Source of the DNA: Pseudomonadota bacterium | Lineage (GTDB): Bacteria; Pseudomonadota; Gammaproteobacteria; Burkholderiales; Gallionellaceae | Assembly (NCBI GenBank): GCA_026399735.1 | Contig: JAPLQK010000092.1 | Coordinates: 1 to 64,000, forward strand | Length of the DNA: 64,000 nucleotides | Direction of reading: 5' to 3' | In this document: positions 12,463-21,508 of the stretch, one piece after another | How the letters are laid out: every line of letters begins with the position of its first letter | How positions within the stretch are numbered: the stretch's first letter is position 1 | Made by a program: the position numbers and the translations under genes | Notes under the pieces: generated by a model | What the model was told of the DNA's origin: nothing | Seen by the model: only the letters and a program-made list of their open reading frames with translations | Database searches by the model: none

Positions 12463-13893
12463 GTGGAAGCTACTCAAGCGACACCGGTAAAGTACGATAT
12501 GGATGTAGTCAGATGGTTTACCATCGCGGCTGTTATCTATGCAGTTGTGGGAACGTTGATCGGTGTGTATGTCGCATCGGAATTGGCGTTTCCATTTTTA
12601 AACTTTGACATTCCTGAAATTACATTCGGGCGTCTGCGTCCACTGCATACAAATGCAGTGATTTTTGCGTTTGGTGGCTGTATGTTGATGGCAACCGGCT
12701 TTTATATCGTGCAACGCACGGGCGCAACCAAGCTGTGGAGTAACTCCCTGGCCTGGTTTACGTTCTACGGTTGGAATCTGATCATCGTTCTGGCAGTGAT
12801 CACTTTGCCGCTGGGTTTGTCTGAAGGTAAGGAATACGCTGAGTTGCCTTGGTGGGTTGACATTATGATTGCTGTGGTTTGGCTGTCATACGGTTTCAAC
12901 TACATCATGACGATCGGTATCCGTAAGACTTCACACATCTACGTGTCAAACTGGTTCACGATGGGTATGATCGTCATGATCACTTACCTGCACGTGGTTA
13001 ACAGCTTGGCAATTCCAGTGGATTGGGCTACTTCGTATTCCATCTATTCTGGCGTTCAGGATGCGATGATTCAATGGTGGTGGGGTCATAACGCGGTTGG
13101 TTTCTATCTGACCGGCGGTTTCCTCGGTATCATGTACTACTTCATCCCTAAGCAATCCGGTCGCCCGGTGTTCTCGTATCGTTTGTCTGTTCTGCACTTC
13201 TGGACACTGACTTTCGGTTACGTATGGCTCGGTGCTCACCATCTGCAATACACAGCGTTGCCTGACTGGACCGGTTCTCTGGGTGCAGCGGTTTCTCTGG
13301 CGATGATCATCCCTTCATGGGGCGGTGCGATGAACGGTATGATGACTTTGTCCGGTGCATGGGACAAGCTGCGTACTGACTACATCCTGCGTTTCCTGGT
13401 AACAGCGATGGCGTTCTATGCGATGTCTACATTCGACGGTCCTGTAATGGCGATCAAGTCTGTAAATGCATTGTCACATTACACTGACTGGACAGTTGGT
13501 CACGTGCACGCCGGCGCTCTGGGCTGGATGTCGATGATTTCCTTCGGTGCGATTTACCACATGGTCAAGAAATTGTGGAATACCGAAATGTATTCTGACA
13601 AGCTCGTGAACGTGCATTTCTGGGTTGCTCTGATCGGCGCGACAACTTATGTTGTTGCAATGTGGGTATCCGGCATTATGCAGGGTCTCATGTGGCGTGA
13701 TTACGACGAGTTCGGCACATTGACCTACACCTTTGTTGAATCTGTATCTGCTATGCACCCTTACTATGTAATGCGTGCTGTTGGCGGTGCGATCTTCAAT
13801 CTGGGCACGTGGATCATGCTGTTCAACGTGGTGATGACTGTTCGTCAGGCTGGCGCTGTTCGCGGCGTAAATGCTGTCGCAGCTAAAGCATAA
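12463..13893 (+). CDS. ccoN: cytochrome c oxidase cbb3-type subunit I
   Basis: HTNAVIFAFGGCMLMATGFYIVQRT, WWWGHNAVGFYLTGGFLG, WTVGHVHAGALGW. GTG start preceded by ggaggag. Confidence 0.96.
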   Translation: MEATQATPVKYDMDVVRWFTIAAVIYAVVGTLIGVYVASELAFPFLNFDIPEITFGRLRPLHTNAVIFAFGGCMLMATGFYIVQRTGATKLWSNSLAWFTFYGWNLIIVLAVITLPLGLSEGKEYAELPWWVDIMIAVVWLSYGFNYIMTIGIRKTSHIYVSNWFTMGMIVMITYLHVVNSLAIPVDWATSYSIYSGVQDAMIQWWWGHNAVGFYLTGGFLGIMYYFIPKQSGRPVFSYRLSVLHFWTLTFGYVWLGAHHLQYTALPDWTGSLGAAVSLAMIIPSWGGAMNGMMTLSGAWDKLRTDYILRFLVTAMAFYAMSTFDGPVMAIKSVNALSHYTDWTVGHVHAGALGWMSMISFGAIYHMVKKLWNTEMYSDKLVNVHFWVALIGATTYVVAMWVSGIMQGLMWRDYDEFGTLTYTFVESVSAMHPYYVMRAVGGAIFNLGTWIMLFNVVMTVRQAGAVRGVNAVAAKA

Positions 13894-13906
13894 GGGGAGA
13901 GAAAAC

Positions 13907-14704
13907 ATGTCTGATCACGATAAGATTTATTCAACCAAGTTTCAGGACAGTATCGAGCGCAGTACACTCCTGATGTTCGTCCTGACCGCAATTGCAGTCG
14001 CGGTGGGCGGTATTGTGGAAATTGTGCCTTTGTTCTACCTGCCAAACACGGGTATGTGCCAAAACGATCCAACCTGTAACGGCACGTCACACAAAGACTT
14101 GCAAGGTAATGCGATTCCTATGGACAAGATTGTCTGGAATCCAACTACCTCGGCTCACAAGACTTTGGCTGACTGGCAGCCAGGTGACGGCGTTCGTCCT
14201 TACACCGCGCTGGAAACAGCAGGCCGTCAGGTTTACATCCGCGAAGGTTGTTTCTTGTGCCACTCGCAGATGATTCGTCCGTTCCGCGATGAGAAGGATC
14301 GTTATGGTCACTACTCAATCGCTGAAGAGTCGATGTACGACCATACCTACCAATGGGGTTCCAAGCGTACCGGTCCGGATATCGCTCGCGTAGGTGGTAA
14401 GTACTCCGACGAATGGCATCGCAAGCATCTGAAGTATCCGCGTGACGTGGTTCCTGAATCTGTCATGCCTAACTTCTTCTTCCTGGACAAGAACCCGATC
14501 GATAAGGTCAAGACTGTCAAGACACTGGAAGTAATGACCAAGATGCCGTTCAATCCTGTTCCTAAGACGATTTACACTGACGCCTACATCGCAGGCGCAG
14601 CGGCAGAACTCGAAGGCAAGACAGAAATGGACGGAGTGATCGCTTACCTGCAATCCTTGGGTAATCACGTGAAGTTTGAGGAAGGTGTCAACTACCGTGA
14701 CTAA
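13907..14704 (+). CDS. ccoO: cytochrome c oxidase cbb3-type subunit II
   Basis: VGGIVEIVPLFYL, REGCFLCHSQMIRPFRDEKDRYGHYSIAEESMYDHTYQWGSKRTGPD. Confidence 0.96.
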   Translation: MSDHDKIYSTKFQDSIERSTLLMFVLTAIAVAVGGIVEIVPLFYLPNTGMCQNDPTCNGTSHKDLQGNAIPMDKIVWNPTTSAHKTLADWQPGDGVRPYTALETAGRQVYIREGCFLCHSQMIRPFRDEKDRYGHYSIAEESMYDHTYQWGSKRTGPDIARVGGKYSDEWHRKHLKYPRDVVPESVMPNFFFLDKNPIDKVKTVKTLEVMTKMPFNPVPKTIYTDAYIAGAAAELEGKTEMDGVIAYLQSLGNHVKFEEGVNYRD

Positions 14705-14909
14705 ACTGATGGACTACCTGCACACGGACTGGTCGGCCATGACGACTAACGACTGGCAAGGCGTATTTTTCACCGTAGCCGCCTTTGTCGCCATGGTCGC
14801 AGTCTATGTGATGGTGTTCAATCCTAAGAACAAGGATGCATTCGACTCGCAGAGCGATATGGCTCTGCGGGAAGAGGGCGAGTACAACAATTCAGGAGAT
14901 AAAAAATGA
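14697..14909 (+). CDS. ccoQ: cbb3-type oxidase subunit CcoQ/FixQ-like (start ambiguous: GTG 14697 or ATG 14709)
   Basis: Single TM (VFFTVAAFVAMVAVYVMVF) plus NPKNKDAFD; sits between ccoO and ccoP. Confidence 0.85.
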   Translation: MTKLMDYLHTDWSAMTTNDWQGVFFTVAAFVAMVAVYVMVFNPKNKDAFDSQSDMALREEGEYNNSGDKK

Positions 14910-15931
14910 GTGATAATCACAACTCCGCTGGTGGTGTGCCTACCACGGGGCATTTATGGGATGATGATTTGGCGGATTACATCAATCAGCCGCCGAAATG
15001 GTGGATGCTTGGTCTGACTGCCAGTGCGCTTTGGGTAGTAATTTACTGGATCATGTATCCGGCTATCCCATTGGCAATCAATGGTACGTACTTCAAAGGC
15101 TTTGGTTTGCCAGGTTCTGGTCAGTGGACTGCTATCAAAGAGTTGGCTGCCGATCAGGCTGAACTGGATGCTGTGCGTCAACCGTATGAAGACAAAATCA
15201 AGACAATGACACCGGCTGCTATTCTGGCTGATGACAAATTGTCTGAGTACGTGACACGTTCCGGTAAGGTGCTGTTCAGTGATAACTGTGCGGCCTGCCA
15301 TGGTCAAAACGGTGTTGGTACTATTCAGGCTGGCAAGTTCGCAGTTCGCGAACAAGGTCTGATGGCACCGGTTCTGCTTGATGATGACTGGTTGTATGGC
15401 GGCAAAATCGACACCCTGTACGAAACGATCGCAAACGGTCGTCAAGGTATGATGGTTGCTCACAAGGACAGTTTGACTGCGCAGCAAATCGACGACGTGG
15501 CGAAGTATGTCAAGGCGATGAGCGATGCAGGAAAAGCTGCTGCTGATGGCGATGCTGCTGTTGCTGCCGGTAAGAAAGTGTTTGCGGAAAGCGATTGTAC
15601 CGCTTGCCACGGCGCTGATGCCAAGGGTATTCAAGCCATGGGTTCAGCTAATCTGACCGACAAGATCTGGCGTTTTGACGGATCGTTGGAAGGTATCAAG
15701 CAGACCATTACTTACGGCGTTAACTCCGGTGATGCAAATGCACGTGTAGCGATCATGCCTGTCTGGCTGAAAAAGGATGAGCAAGGTCATGTAGTCAGCA
15801 AGCTTGATGAAACTGCAATCAAGAAACTGGCTGTTTACGTGTACAAGTTCGGTGGCGGTCAGAAGGAAGATGTTGCAGCAGCACCAGTAGCTGCACCAGC
15901 TGAAGCGGCACCTGCACCTGAAGCCAAGTAA
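14906..15931 (+). CDS. ccoP: cytochrome c oxidase cbb3-type subunit III (diheme)
   Basis: LWDDDLADYINQPPKWWMLGL; two CxxCH motifs (CAACHGQNGVG, CTACHGADAKG). Confidence 0.96.
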   Translation: MSDNHNSAGGVPTTGHLWDDDLADYINQPPKWWMLGLTASALWVVIYWIMYPAIPLAINGTYFKGFGLPGSGQWTAIKELAADQAELDAVRQPYEDKIKTMTPAAILADDKLSEYVTRSGKVLFSDNCAACHGQNGVGTIQAGKFAVREQGLMAPVLLDDDWLYGGKIDTLYETIANGRQGMMVAHKDSLTAQQIDDVAKYVKAMSDAGKAAADGDAAVAAGKKVFAESDCTACHGADAKGIQAMGSANLTDKIWRFDGSLEGIKQTITYGVNSGDANARVAIMPVWLKKDEQGHVVSKLDETAIKKLAVYVYKFGGGQKEDVAAAPVAAPAEAAPAPEAK

Positions 15932-15942
15932 ATCTCCGTTTT

Positions 15943-15967
15943 CCTGCACGGCTAATCACCGTGCAGG
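15943..15967. other. Perfect 9-bp-stem hairpin between ccoP and the downstream small ORF
   Basis: CCTGCACGG-ctaatca-CCGTGCAGG followed by tttta. Confidence 0.75.
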
Positions 15968-15988
15968 TTTTATGAAAGGAAAATAGAT

Positions 15989-16111
15989 ATGCACCACGAC
16001 TTTGTATACTGGGCCTTGATGATCGCAACAGCGGGCGCATTCGCTGCGTTGATCTTTGCGTTGATCTGGTTGTTCAAGAATGCTTTAACCAAGAAGTCCG
16101 GCGAAAAGTAG
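15989..16111 (+). CDS. 40-aa single-TM small protein in cbb3 locus (not in the supplied ORF track)
   Basis: aaaggaaaatagatATG; MHHDFVYWALMIATAGAFAALIFALIWLFKNALTKKSGEK*. Confidence 0.65.
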   Translation: MHHDFVYWALMIATAGAFAALIFALIWLFKNALTKKSGEK

Positions 16112-16125
16112 TCTGGAAGTTTTTA

Positions 16126-16158
16126 AAGGGGGGGAGGCCTGGCTTCCTCCTTTTTTCA
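16126..16158 (+). terminator. Probable terminator hairpin with T-tract
   Basis: ggggaggcctggcttcctccttttttc. Confidence 0.6.
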
Positions 16159-16178
16159 TTGCTGCAGGAAAACTCCGA

Positions 16179-16207
16179 TTGAACTCTTCAGAAGATGAAG
16201 AGTTCAA
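16179..16207. other. 11-bp perfect inverted repeat upstream of ccoG
   Basis: TTGAACTCTTC-agaagat-GAAGAGTTCAA. Confidence 0.75.
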
Positions 16208-16270
16208 CCTGAGCTTTCTTTATAATAAGCATCCGGTATGGTCGGATGTAAAAGACTTTAGGAGTAGAGA

Positions 16271-17704
16271 ATGAGTGAACCAGTAAAAAAGACCGGTGCA
16301 GAGGTCGGCAGTGTTACGGGCATCTACAATGAACATATTGAATGGACGACCAATTTAGGTGACAAAACCATACACGCAAAACGAGCGCCTGGTCGTTTTC
16401 GTACACTTAAATACATCACTGAATCATTCTGGCTGATTTTTTTCTTCGGCGCTTATCTGCGCTGGAACGGCAAACAGGCCTTGTTGCTTGATGTCAACAA
16501 TCGCCAATTTCATTTCTTCAATTTGACCATCCTGCCGCAGGATATCTGGATGGTGTCCTTGCTGCTGCTGCTGCTGGCGATGACCTTGTTTGCGGTCACT
16601 TCAGTTGCGTCGCGCGTATTTTGCGGTTATTTCTGTTTTCAGACATCCTGGGTTGATCTGTTTACCTGGATAGAAGAGAAAATCGAAGGCAATCCAAACA
16701 AGCGCCACAAGCTGGACGCAGCGCCGATGAGCGCAGAAAAATTCAGGCTGAAAGCGACTAAGCATTTGATCTGGATTGTAATTTCAGTTTTTACGGGGAT
16801 CAGCTTTACCATCTGGTTTGAAGACGCCTTCGTTTACTGGCATGATCTGACGAGTTTCCATCTTTCCATGATGGAAATGGTCACCTTGGCGGCGTTTACC
16901 GTGGGCACGTATGTGCTTGCCGGCTTTATGCGTGAACAGGCATGTTTGTGGCTGTGTCCGTATGCTCGTATTCAGGCGGTGATGGCTGATTCTCAGACGA
17001 TATTGCCGGCCTACGACCTGCTGCGCGGTGAACCGCGCGGCAAGTTGCGCCATGCAGGTAAGGTTGTAGAGCAGCAAGGCGATTGCATCGATTGTTTCCA
17101 GTGCGTTCAGGTGTGCCCGACCGGGGTGGACATACGCGACGGTCAGCAGTTGGGTTGCATTACCTGCGGCTTGTGTCTGGATGCTTGTGACTCGGTGATG
17201 GACAAGATCGGCCGTCCGCGCGGATTGATACGTTACGCATCGCTCGATGAACTCGAAGGTCGTCCGGTCCATAAGCTTTATCAACACCCGCGCACCTGGG
17301 TGTATATCGGCATCATTATATTGGCGTTGGGCGGAATCATCTACGGACTGGCCCATTTAGGTTCGCTGACGTTGCGCGTTGCCCCTGAGCGCCAGCCGCT
17401 GTTCGTGCGCATGAGTGATGGTTCGATTCAGAACAAATACACGTTCAAGGTATTGAATAAGACGGATAAGGATCTGAATGTCAAGGTCAGCGCTGAAGGT
17501 GGTGTGAAAGGGCAAATTATCGTTGATGCAGATAAGACTCAGCTGGTTCATCACGGTAAGGCCGCCGGATTTACGGTATTCGTCAAGGCACCGGGAGAAA
17601 ATGTGCTGGAAGAAGCAACGAAAGTTGAGTTCCGTGTAGAGAACGTTGATAATCCGGCTATGGCTGCTGAATACAGCACGGTATTTAACGGACCTAAGCG
17701 CTAG
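16271..17704 (+). CDS. ccoG: cytochrome c oxidase accessory protein CcoG (polyferredoxin)
   Basis: CGYFCFQTSWVDLFTWIEEKIEG; ferredoxin motifs CIDCFQCVQVCPTGVDIRDGQQLGCITCGLCLDACDSVM. Confidence 0.95.
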   Translation: MSEPVKKTGAEVGSVTGIYNEHIEWTTNLGDKTIHAKRAPGRFRTLKYITESFWLIFFFGAYLRWNGKQALLLDVNNRQFHFFNLTILPQDIWMVSLLLLLLAMTLFAVTSVASRVFCGYFCFQTSWVDLFTWIEEKIEGNPNKRHKLDAAPMSAEKFRLKATKHLIWIVISVFTGISFTIWFEDAFVYWHDLTSFHLSMMEMVTLAAFTVGTYVLAGFMREQACLWLCPYARIQAVMADSQTILPAYDLLRGEPRGKLRHAGKVVEQQGDCIDCFQCVQVCPTGVDIRDGQQLGCITCGLCLDACDSVMDKIGRPRGLIRYASLDELEGRPVHKLYQHPRTWVYIGIIILALGGIIYGLAHLGSLTLRVAPERQPLFVRMSDGSIQNKYTFKVLNKTDKDLNVKVSAEGGVKGQIIVDADKTQLVHHGKAAGFTVFVKAPGENVLEEATKVEFRVENVDNPAMAAEYSTVFNGPKR

Positions 17705-17740
17705 GAAGTGCGGAATACGGCGTGCAGGTAAGCGTGGCGG

Positions 17741-17766
17741 GTCGGGATTCATCCCGACAGCAAATT
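17741..17766. terminator. Hairpin between ccoG and ccoH-like gene
   Basis: GTCGGGA-ttca-TCCCGAC followed by an A/T-rich tract. Confidence 0.5.
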
Positions 17767-17777
17767 TTTTCGAAAGG

Positions 17778-18344
17778 ATGATGATGATTTCTCAAAAAAA
17801 CAAGCAAGGCTGGCGCAATCCATGGGTATTGGGTTTGGTGATCATTGTGCTGTCCGGTGTGTTGATCAATGCGCGATTTGTGTGGAATGTGCTGAGTCAT
17901 CCGGTGCGTGTGCTGGATGATGACTACAGTGTCTTGAAACACAATAAATATGATGCGAAATGGGTGCAGCAACAGGCGGAGCGCTCAACGCTGGGTTGGA
18001 GAACCAGCCTGAATTCGCCGCAGCGGCTGCCAAATGACAGTCTGGCAAAATCTGACGAGGCGCGTTTCATTTTGACAGCCAGTCCTGCAGTGATGACCTT
18101 TGAGTTACATGATAAAGAAGGTCGTCCGGTGCAAGGCAGTAAAGTGGAGATCAAGGCGCAATGGCCCGGGGATCCGACTTTCGACTTTAAGGGTACGCTG
18201 AAAGAAATTTCGCCAGGGCATTATGAAGGCAGTCTGCTTTTTCCGAGAGCCGGGAACTGGGATCTGCTTATCAGCACGGATCGGGATGGCAGTCAGTTTG
18301 ATACGGAACAAAAAGTTTTTGTTGCTATCTCTAAACAGCCTTAG
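17778..18344 (+). CDS. FixH/CcoH family protein
   Basis: N-terminal TM (PWVLGLVIIVLSGVLINARFV), periplasmic FixH-like domain, position between ccoG and ccoI. Confidence 0.85.
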   Translation: MMMISQKNKQGWRNPWVLGLVIIVLSGVLINARFVWNVLSHPVRVLDDDYSVLKHNKYDAKWVQQQAERSTLGWRTSLNSPQRLPNDSLAKSDEARFILTASPAVMTFELHDKEGRPVQGSKVEIKAQWPGDPTFDFKGTLKEISPGHYEGSLLFPRAGNWDLLISTDRDGSQFDTEQKVFVAISKQP

Positions 18345-18355
18345 CGCCAATTCTG

Positions 18356-20815
18356 ATGCCACAGAATGAAGCTGTCCACCTCGCGCAAGCGGGGTGTTTT
18401 CATTGCGGTCTGCCGATTGACGCAGATGTACACTACCAGCATCTGCTGGAGGGAAAACCACGCGATTTCTGTTGTTTCGCCTGTCAGTCGGTGTGTGAGG
18501 CGATCTATGAAGCGGGTTTGCAAGGCTATTATAAGCGGACGCCGCAGGGGACGCTGTTAGCCCCTCCTCCTACGCCGCCACGCGACATCGAGATGTACGA
18601 TCTGGATGAGGTTCAACAGGAATTCGTCAATTGCGAGGGTGAAATACGCGATGCGCATTTACTGGTCGAAGGCATTCATTGTGCCGCCTGCGTCTGGCTG
18701 ATCGAACGCAGCATGATGAGAACCGGGGGCGTGTTATCCGCCAGCGTCAATCTGGCCGGAAAGCGCCTCCACGTTCGATGGGACAACCGCCAGGTCAAAC
18801 TTTCCACGCTTATCCTTCAACTGTCAAAGATCGGCTATTCCGGCGTGCCCTATGATCCGGAGGTTGCAGAAGGTTCGATGAAACGTGTGAACCGCGCATT
18901 ACTGTTCCGCCTGTTTTTCGCAGGCTTTGCAATGATGAATCTGAACCTGATTGCGATCGCTCTTTACAGCGGCGCTGATCGGGGTGAGTTTGTCCATTTC
19001 TTCCAGTGGATGGCATTTTCACTGGCGACACCTGCACTGCTGTATTCCGGTTACCCGTTTTACAAGGGCGCGTGGAGCGGTTTGCGCAACGCTCAGCTGA
19101 CCATGGATTTACCGATTGCGCTGGGACTATCCGTTACCTACGCATTTTCAATCTATGTGACTGTGACGGGCGGGACTCAGGTCTATTTTGATACGGTGAC
19201 TAATCTGACCTTTGTCATCCTGATCGGTCGCTATCTGGAAGGGATGTTCCGCCATCAGGCGGTGTCGGCAACCAACCGGCTGATGGATTTGCAGCCCAAA
19301 GTGGCTATCCTTTTGCGCGACGGCGACGAGAAGATTACCTCGGTTCGTGCAGTTAAGGTGGGCGAGTTGGTATTGGTCAAACCCGGCAGCAACATTCCTA
19401 TGGACGGATTGGTGCGCGAGGGCAGCAGTTCGGTAGATGAGTCGATGTTGAGTGGCGAGTCGGTGCATGTCAGAAAGTTGCCAGGTGATCGCGTTGCGGC
19501 CGGCACGATCAATGGCAGCGGTGCATTGGTCGTTGAGGTGCAGGCATCCTCACAAGATTCGACATTGTCCAAGATCATTCGTCTGGTAGAAGAGGCGCAG
19601 TCATCGAAGGCGCCCATTCAGCGCCTGGCTGACGGCGTTGTGCCCTGGTTTGTGCTGGTCACCTTGATTTTAGCGAGCTTTACTTTCTATATATGGTCAG
19701 ATAACTTTGAATTCGCGCTGATGGCAGCGACATCGGTTCTGATCATCACCTGTCCGTGTGCGCTGGGGATGGCTACGCCGATGTCCATCGCCGTGGCTTC
19801 CGGTCTGGGGGCGAAACACGGGATTCTGGTCAAAAATGGTGTGGTGCTGGAAACCTTGTCAAAAGTGACGCATTTTGTATTCGACAAAACGGGTACGCTG
19901 ACAGAAGGAAGAATGTGTCTTGAGCAGTTCATCGAAGCGCCCGGCCAGGACAGAGCAGCCTTGCTGGCGCTGGCGTCGGCGGTGGAGCGCTATTCTGAAC
20001 ACAGCGTGGCGCAGGCCGTTGTCAGAGCCGCTGATGCACAGCAGTTGGCCTACCGGAGTATCAGTGTCTCGGGATTTCATGCGGCAGCCGGATTGGGTGT
20101 GGAGGCTGCGGCGGGCGGGCGCCGTGTGCTGTTGGGCACAGTCGAGTGGCTGACGCGGAATGGCATTGCGATGCTGCCGGAGCTGATGGTGACATTGGAT
20201 GCGCTGGAGGCGCAGGCCATGTCCTGTGTGCATCTGGCAGTGGACGGACAGCACGTGTCCGTACTGGTGATGGCAGATACGTTGCGCGCGGATGCGCAGG
20301 GCTTGATCGATACCTTGCGTGCCAATGGCATCGGCATGACGCTGCTTAGTGGCGATCGCAAGCCGGTTGCGGAGGCGATTGCGCGTCAACTGGGCGGTAT
20401 GGAGGTGATTGCCGAAGTGATGCCGAAAGACAAGGATCTGGTTATTCAGCAGTTGCAACAGCGGGGTGAATGCGTCGCAATGGTGGGGGATGGTGTGAAT
20501 GACGCCCCCGCCCTGATCCGCGCCGATGTGGGCATTGCGCTGGGTTCCGGTACCGATGTGTCGGTCGAAAGCGCGGACATCGTGCTGATGCGCAATGAGC
20601 TGGACAAGGTTCGCCTGGCAACTTTGCTGTCGCGGCGTACGCTGCGTACGATTAAACAGAACATCGGCCTGTCCTTCGTGTATAACAGTATCATGGTGCC
20701 GCTGGCGATAATGGGTCATGTGACCCCGCTGCTCGCTGCGATCACCATGCCGGTCAGTTCACTGCTGGTTATTGGCAACGCAGCGCGTATTCGTAACCTG
20801 TTCAAGGAAAAATAA
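18356..20815 (+). CDS. ccoI: Cu-translocating P-type ATPase CcoI/FixI
   Basis: GIHCAACVWLIERS metal-binding motif, CPCALG, DKTGTLTEG, GDGVNDAPAL. Confidence 0.95.
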   Translation: MPQNEAVHLAQAGCFHCGLPIDADVHYQHLLEGKPRDFCCFACQSVCEAIYEAGLQGYYKRTPQGTLLAPPPTPPRDIEMYDLDEVQQEFVNCEGEIRDAHLLVEGIHCAACVWLIERSMMRTGGVLSASVNLAGKRLHVRWDNRQVKLSTLILQLSKIGYSGVPYDPEVAEGSMKRVNRALLFRLFFAGFAMMNLNLIAIALYSGADRGEFVHFFQWMAFSLATPALLYSGYPFYKGAWSGLRNAQLTMDLPIALGLSVTYAFSIYVTVTGGTQVYFDTVTNLTFVILIGRYLEGMFRHQAVSATNRLMDLQPKVAILLRDGDEKITSVRAVKVGELVLVKPGSNIPMDGLVREGSSSVDESMLSGESVHVRKLPGDRVAAGTINGSGALVVEVQASSQDSTLSKIIRLVEEAQSSKAPIQRLADGVVPWFVLVTLILASFTFYIWSDNFEFALMAATSVLIITCPCALGMATPMSIAVASGLGAKHGILVKNGVVLETLSKVTHFVFDKTGTLTEGRMCLEQFIEAPGQDRAALLALASAVERYSEHSVAQAVVRAADAQQLAYRSISVSGFHAAAGLGVEAAAGGRRVLLGTVEWLTRNGIAMLPELMVTLDALEAQAMSCVHLAVDGQHVSVLVMADTLRADAQGLIDTLRANGIGMTLLSGDRKPVAEAIARQLGGMEVIAEVMPKDKDLVIQQLQQRGECVAMVGDGVNDAPALIRADVGIALGSGTDVSVESADIVLMRNELDKVRLATLLSRRTLRTIKQNIGLSFVYNSIMVPLAIMGHVTPLLAAITMPVSSLLVIGNAARIRNLFKEK

Positions 20816-21015
20816 TGGAAGTAATTTACAGTCTTATCCCCGGTATGACTTTCTTTGGTCTGGTGTTCGTCGGTATCCTCATCTGGTCGGTGAAGAAGGG
20901 TCAGTACGAAGATATGGAAGGCAATGCCAGTCGCATCCTGCTCGATGATGATGAAGATGGGATGCTGCATGACTATCCAAAGTCGACGCAAGAGGCTGCC
21001 GCACCGAAGGAATAG
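20815..21015 (+). CDS. ccoS: cbb3-type oxidase assembly protein CcoS
   Basis: Small TM protein, FVGILIWSVKKGQYEDMEGNASRILLDDD; abuts ccoI. Confidence 0.93.
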   Translation: MEVIYSLIPGMTFFGLVFVGILIWSVKKGQYEDMEGNASRILLDDDEDGMLHDYPKSTQEAAAPKE

Positions 21016-21219
21016 CTAAACTGAAAAATGTTTGAGTGAATATAAAATAAATCCAATAAATTCAAATACTTGGATATATTATTGGTTCTGACGCCAATTT
21101 CTTGTGTCACCGAAAATTCAAGAATTAAGACCTCCACATCGTTTTCGTATTCTGAATAAACATAATTATGTGAAGCGTTTAAAACGATGGCGTATCAACA
21201 GAGCCAAGCAGTCCAATGG

Positions 21220-21351
21220 TTAAAACTGGACTTTAAAATGAGCCGGAAACGAAGTGTAGTCAGTGGGAAGCTTGCCCTGCTTCAGCACAATAGAATCCAG
21301 CATTGCACGAACGTCAATTGTAAACTGCACACCGTTTCCCTTCACACATAG
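21220..21351 (-). pseudogene. C-terminal ORF remnant of unknown family
   Basis: Minus-strand reading ...CVKGNGVQFTIDVRAMLDSIVLKQGKLPTDYTSFPAHFKVQF*; truncated upstream by the palindrome and a stop. Confidence 0.35.
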
Positions 21352-21383
21352 GTCTCGTTATGTTGAACTCAACATAACGAGAC
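21352..21383. repeat. 32-nt perfect palindrome
   Basis: GTCTCGTTATGTTGA-ac-TCAACATAACGAGAC. Confidence 0.85.
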
Positions 21384-21508
21384 GAAGCAGTTATTCACGA
21401 CGGGCAGATTTCAGGCGGCTAATTCAGAGTGTCGTAGTATCTGCAAAGCGTCTAATCAAACCGTGAGATAAACCTTAAGCTCACTGACATTGTGCTTTGT
21501 CAGGCTGT

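Noticed and set aside
19859-20719. 286-aa minus-strand ORF inside ccoI
   Set aside because: Antisense shadow of a strongly conserved P-type ATPase coding region; low-complexity H/Q/R composition.
21352-21383. Possible integron attC site (GTTATGT...ACATAAC)
   Set aside because: The 7-mers do not match the GTTRRRY/RYYYAAC core, and no cassette or integrase is present.
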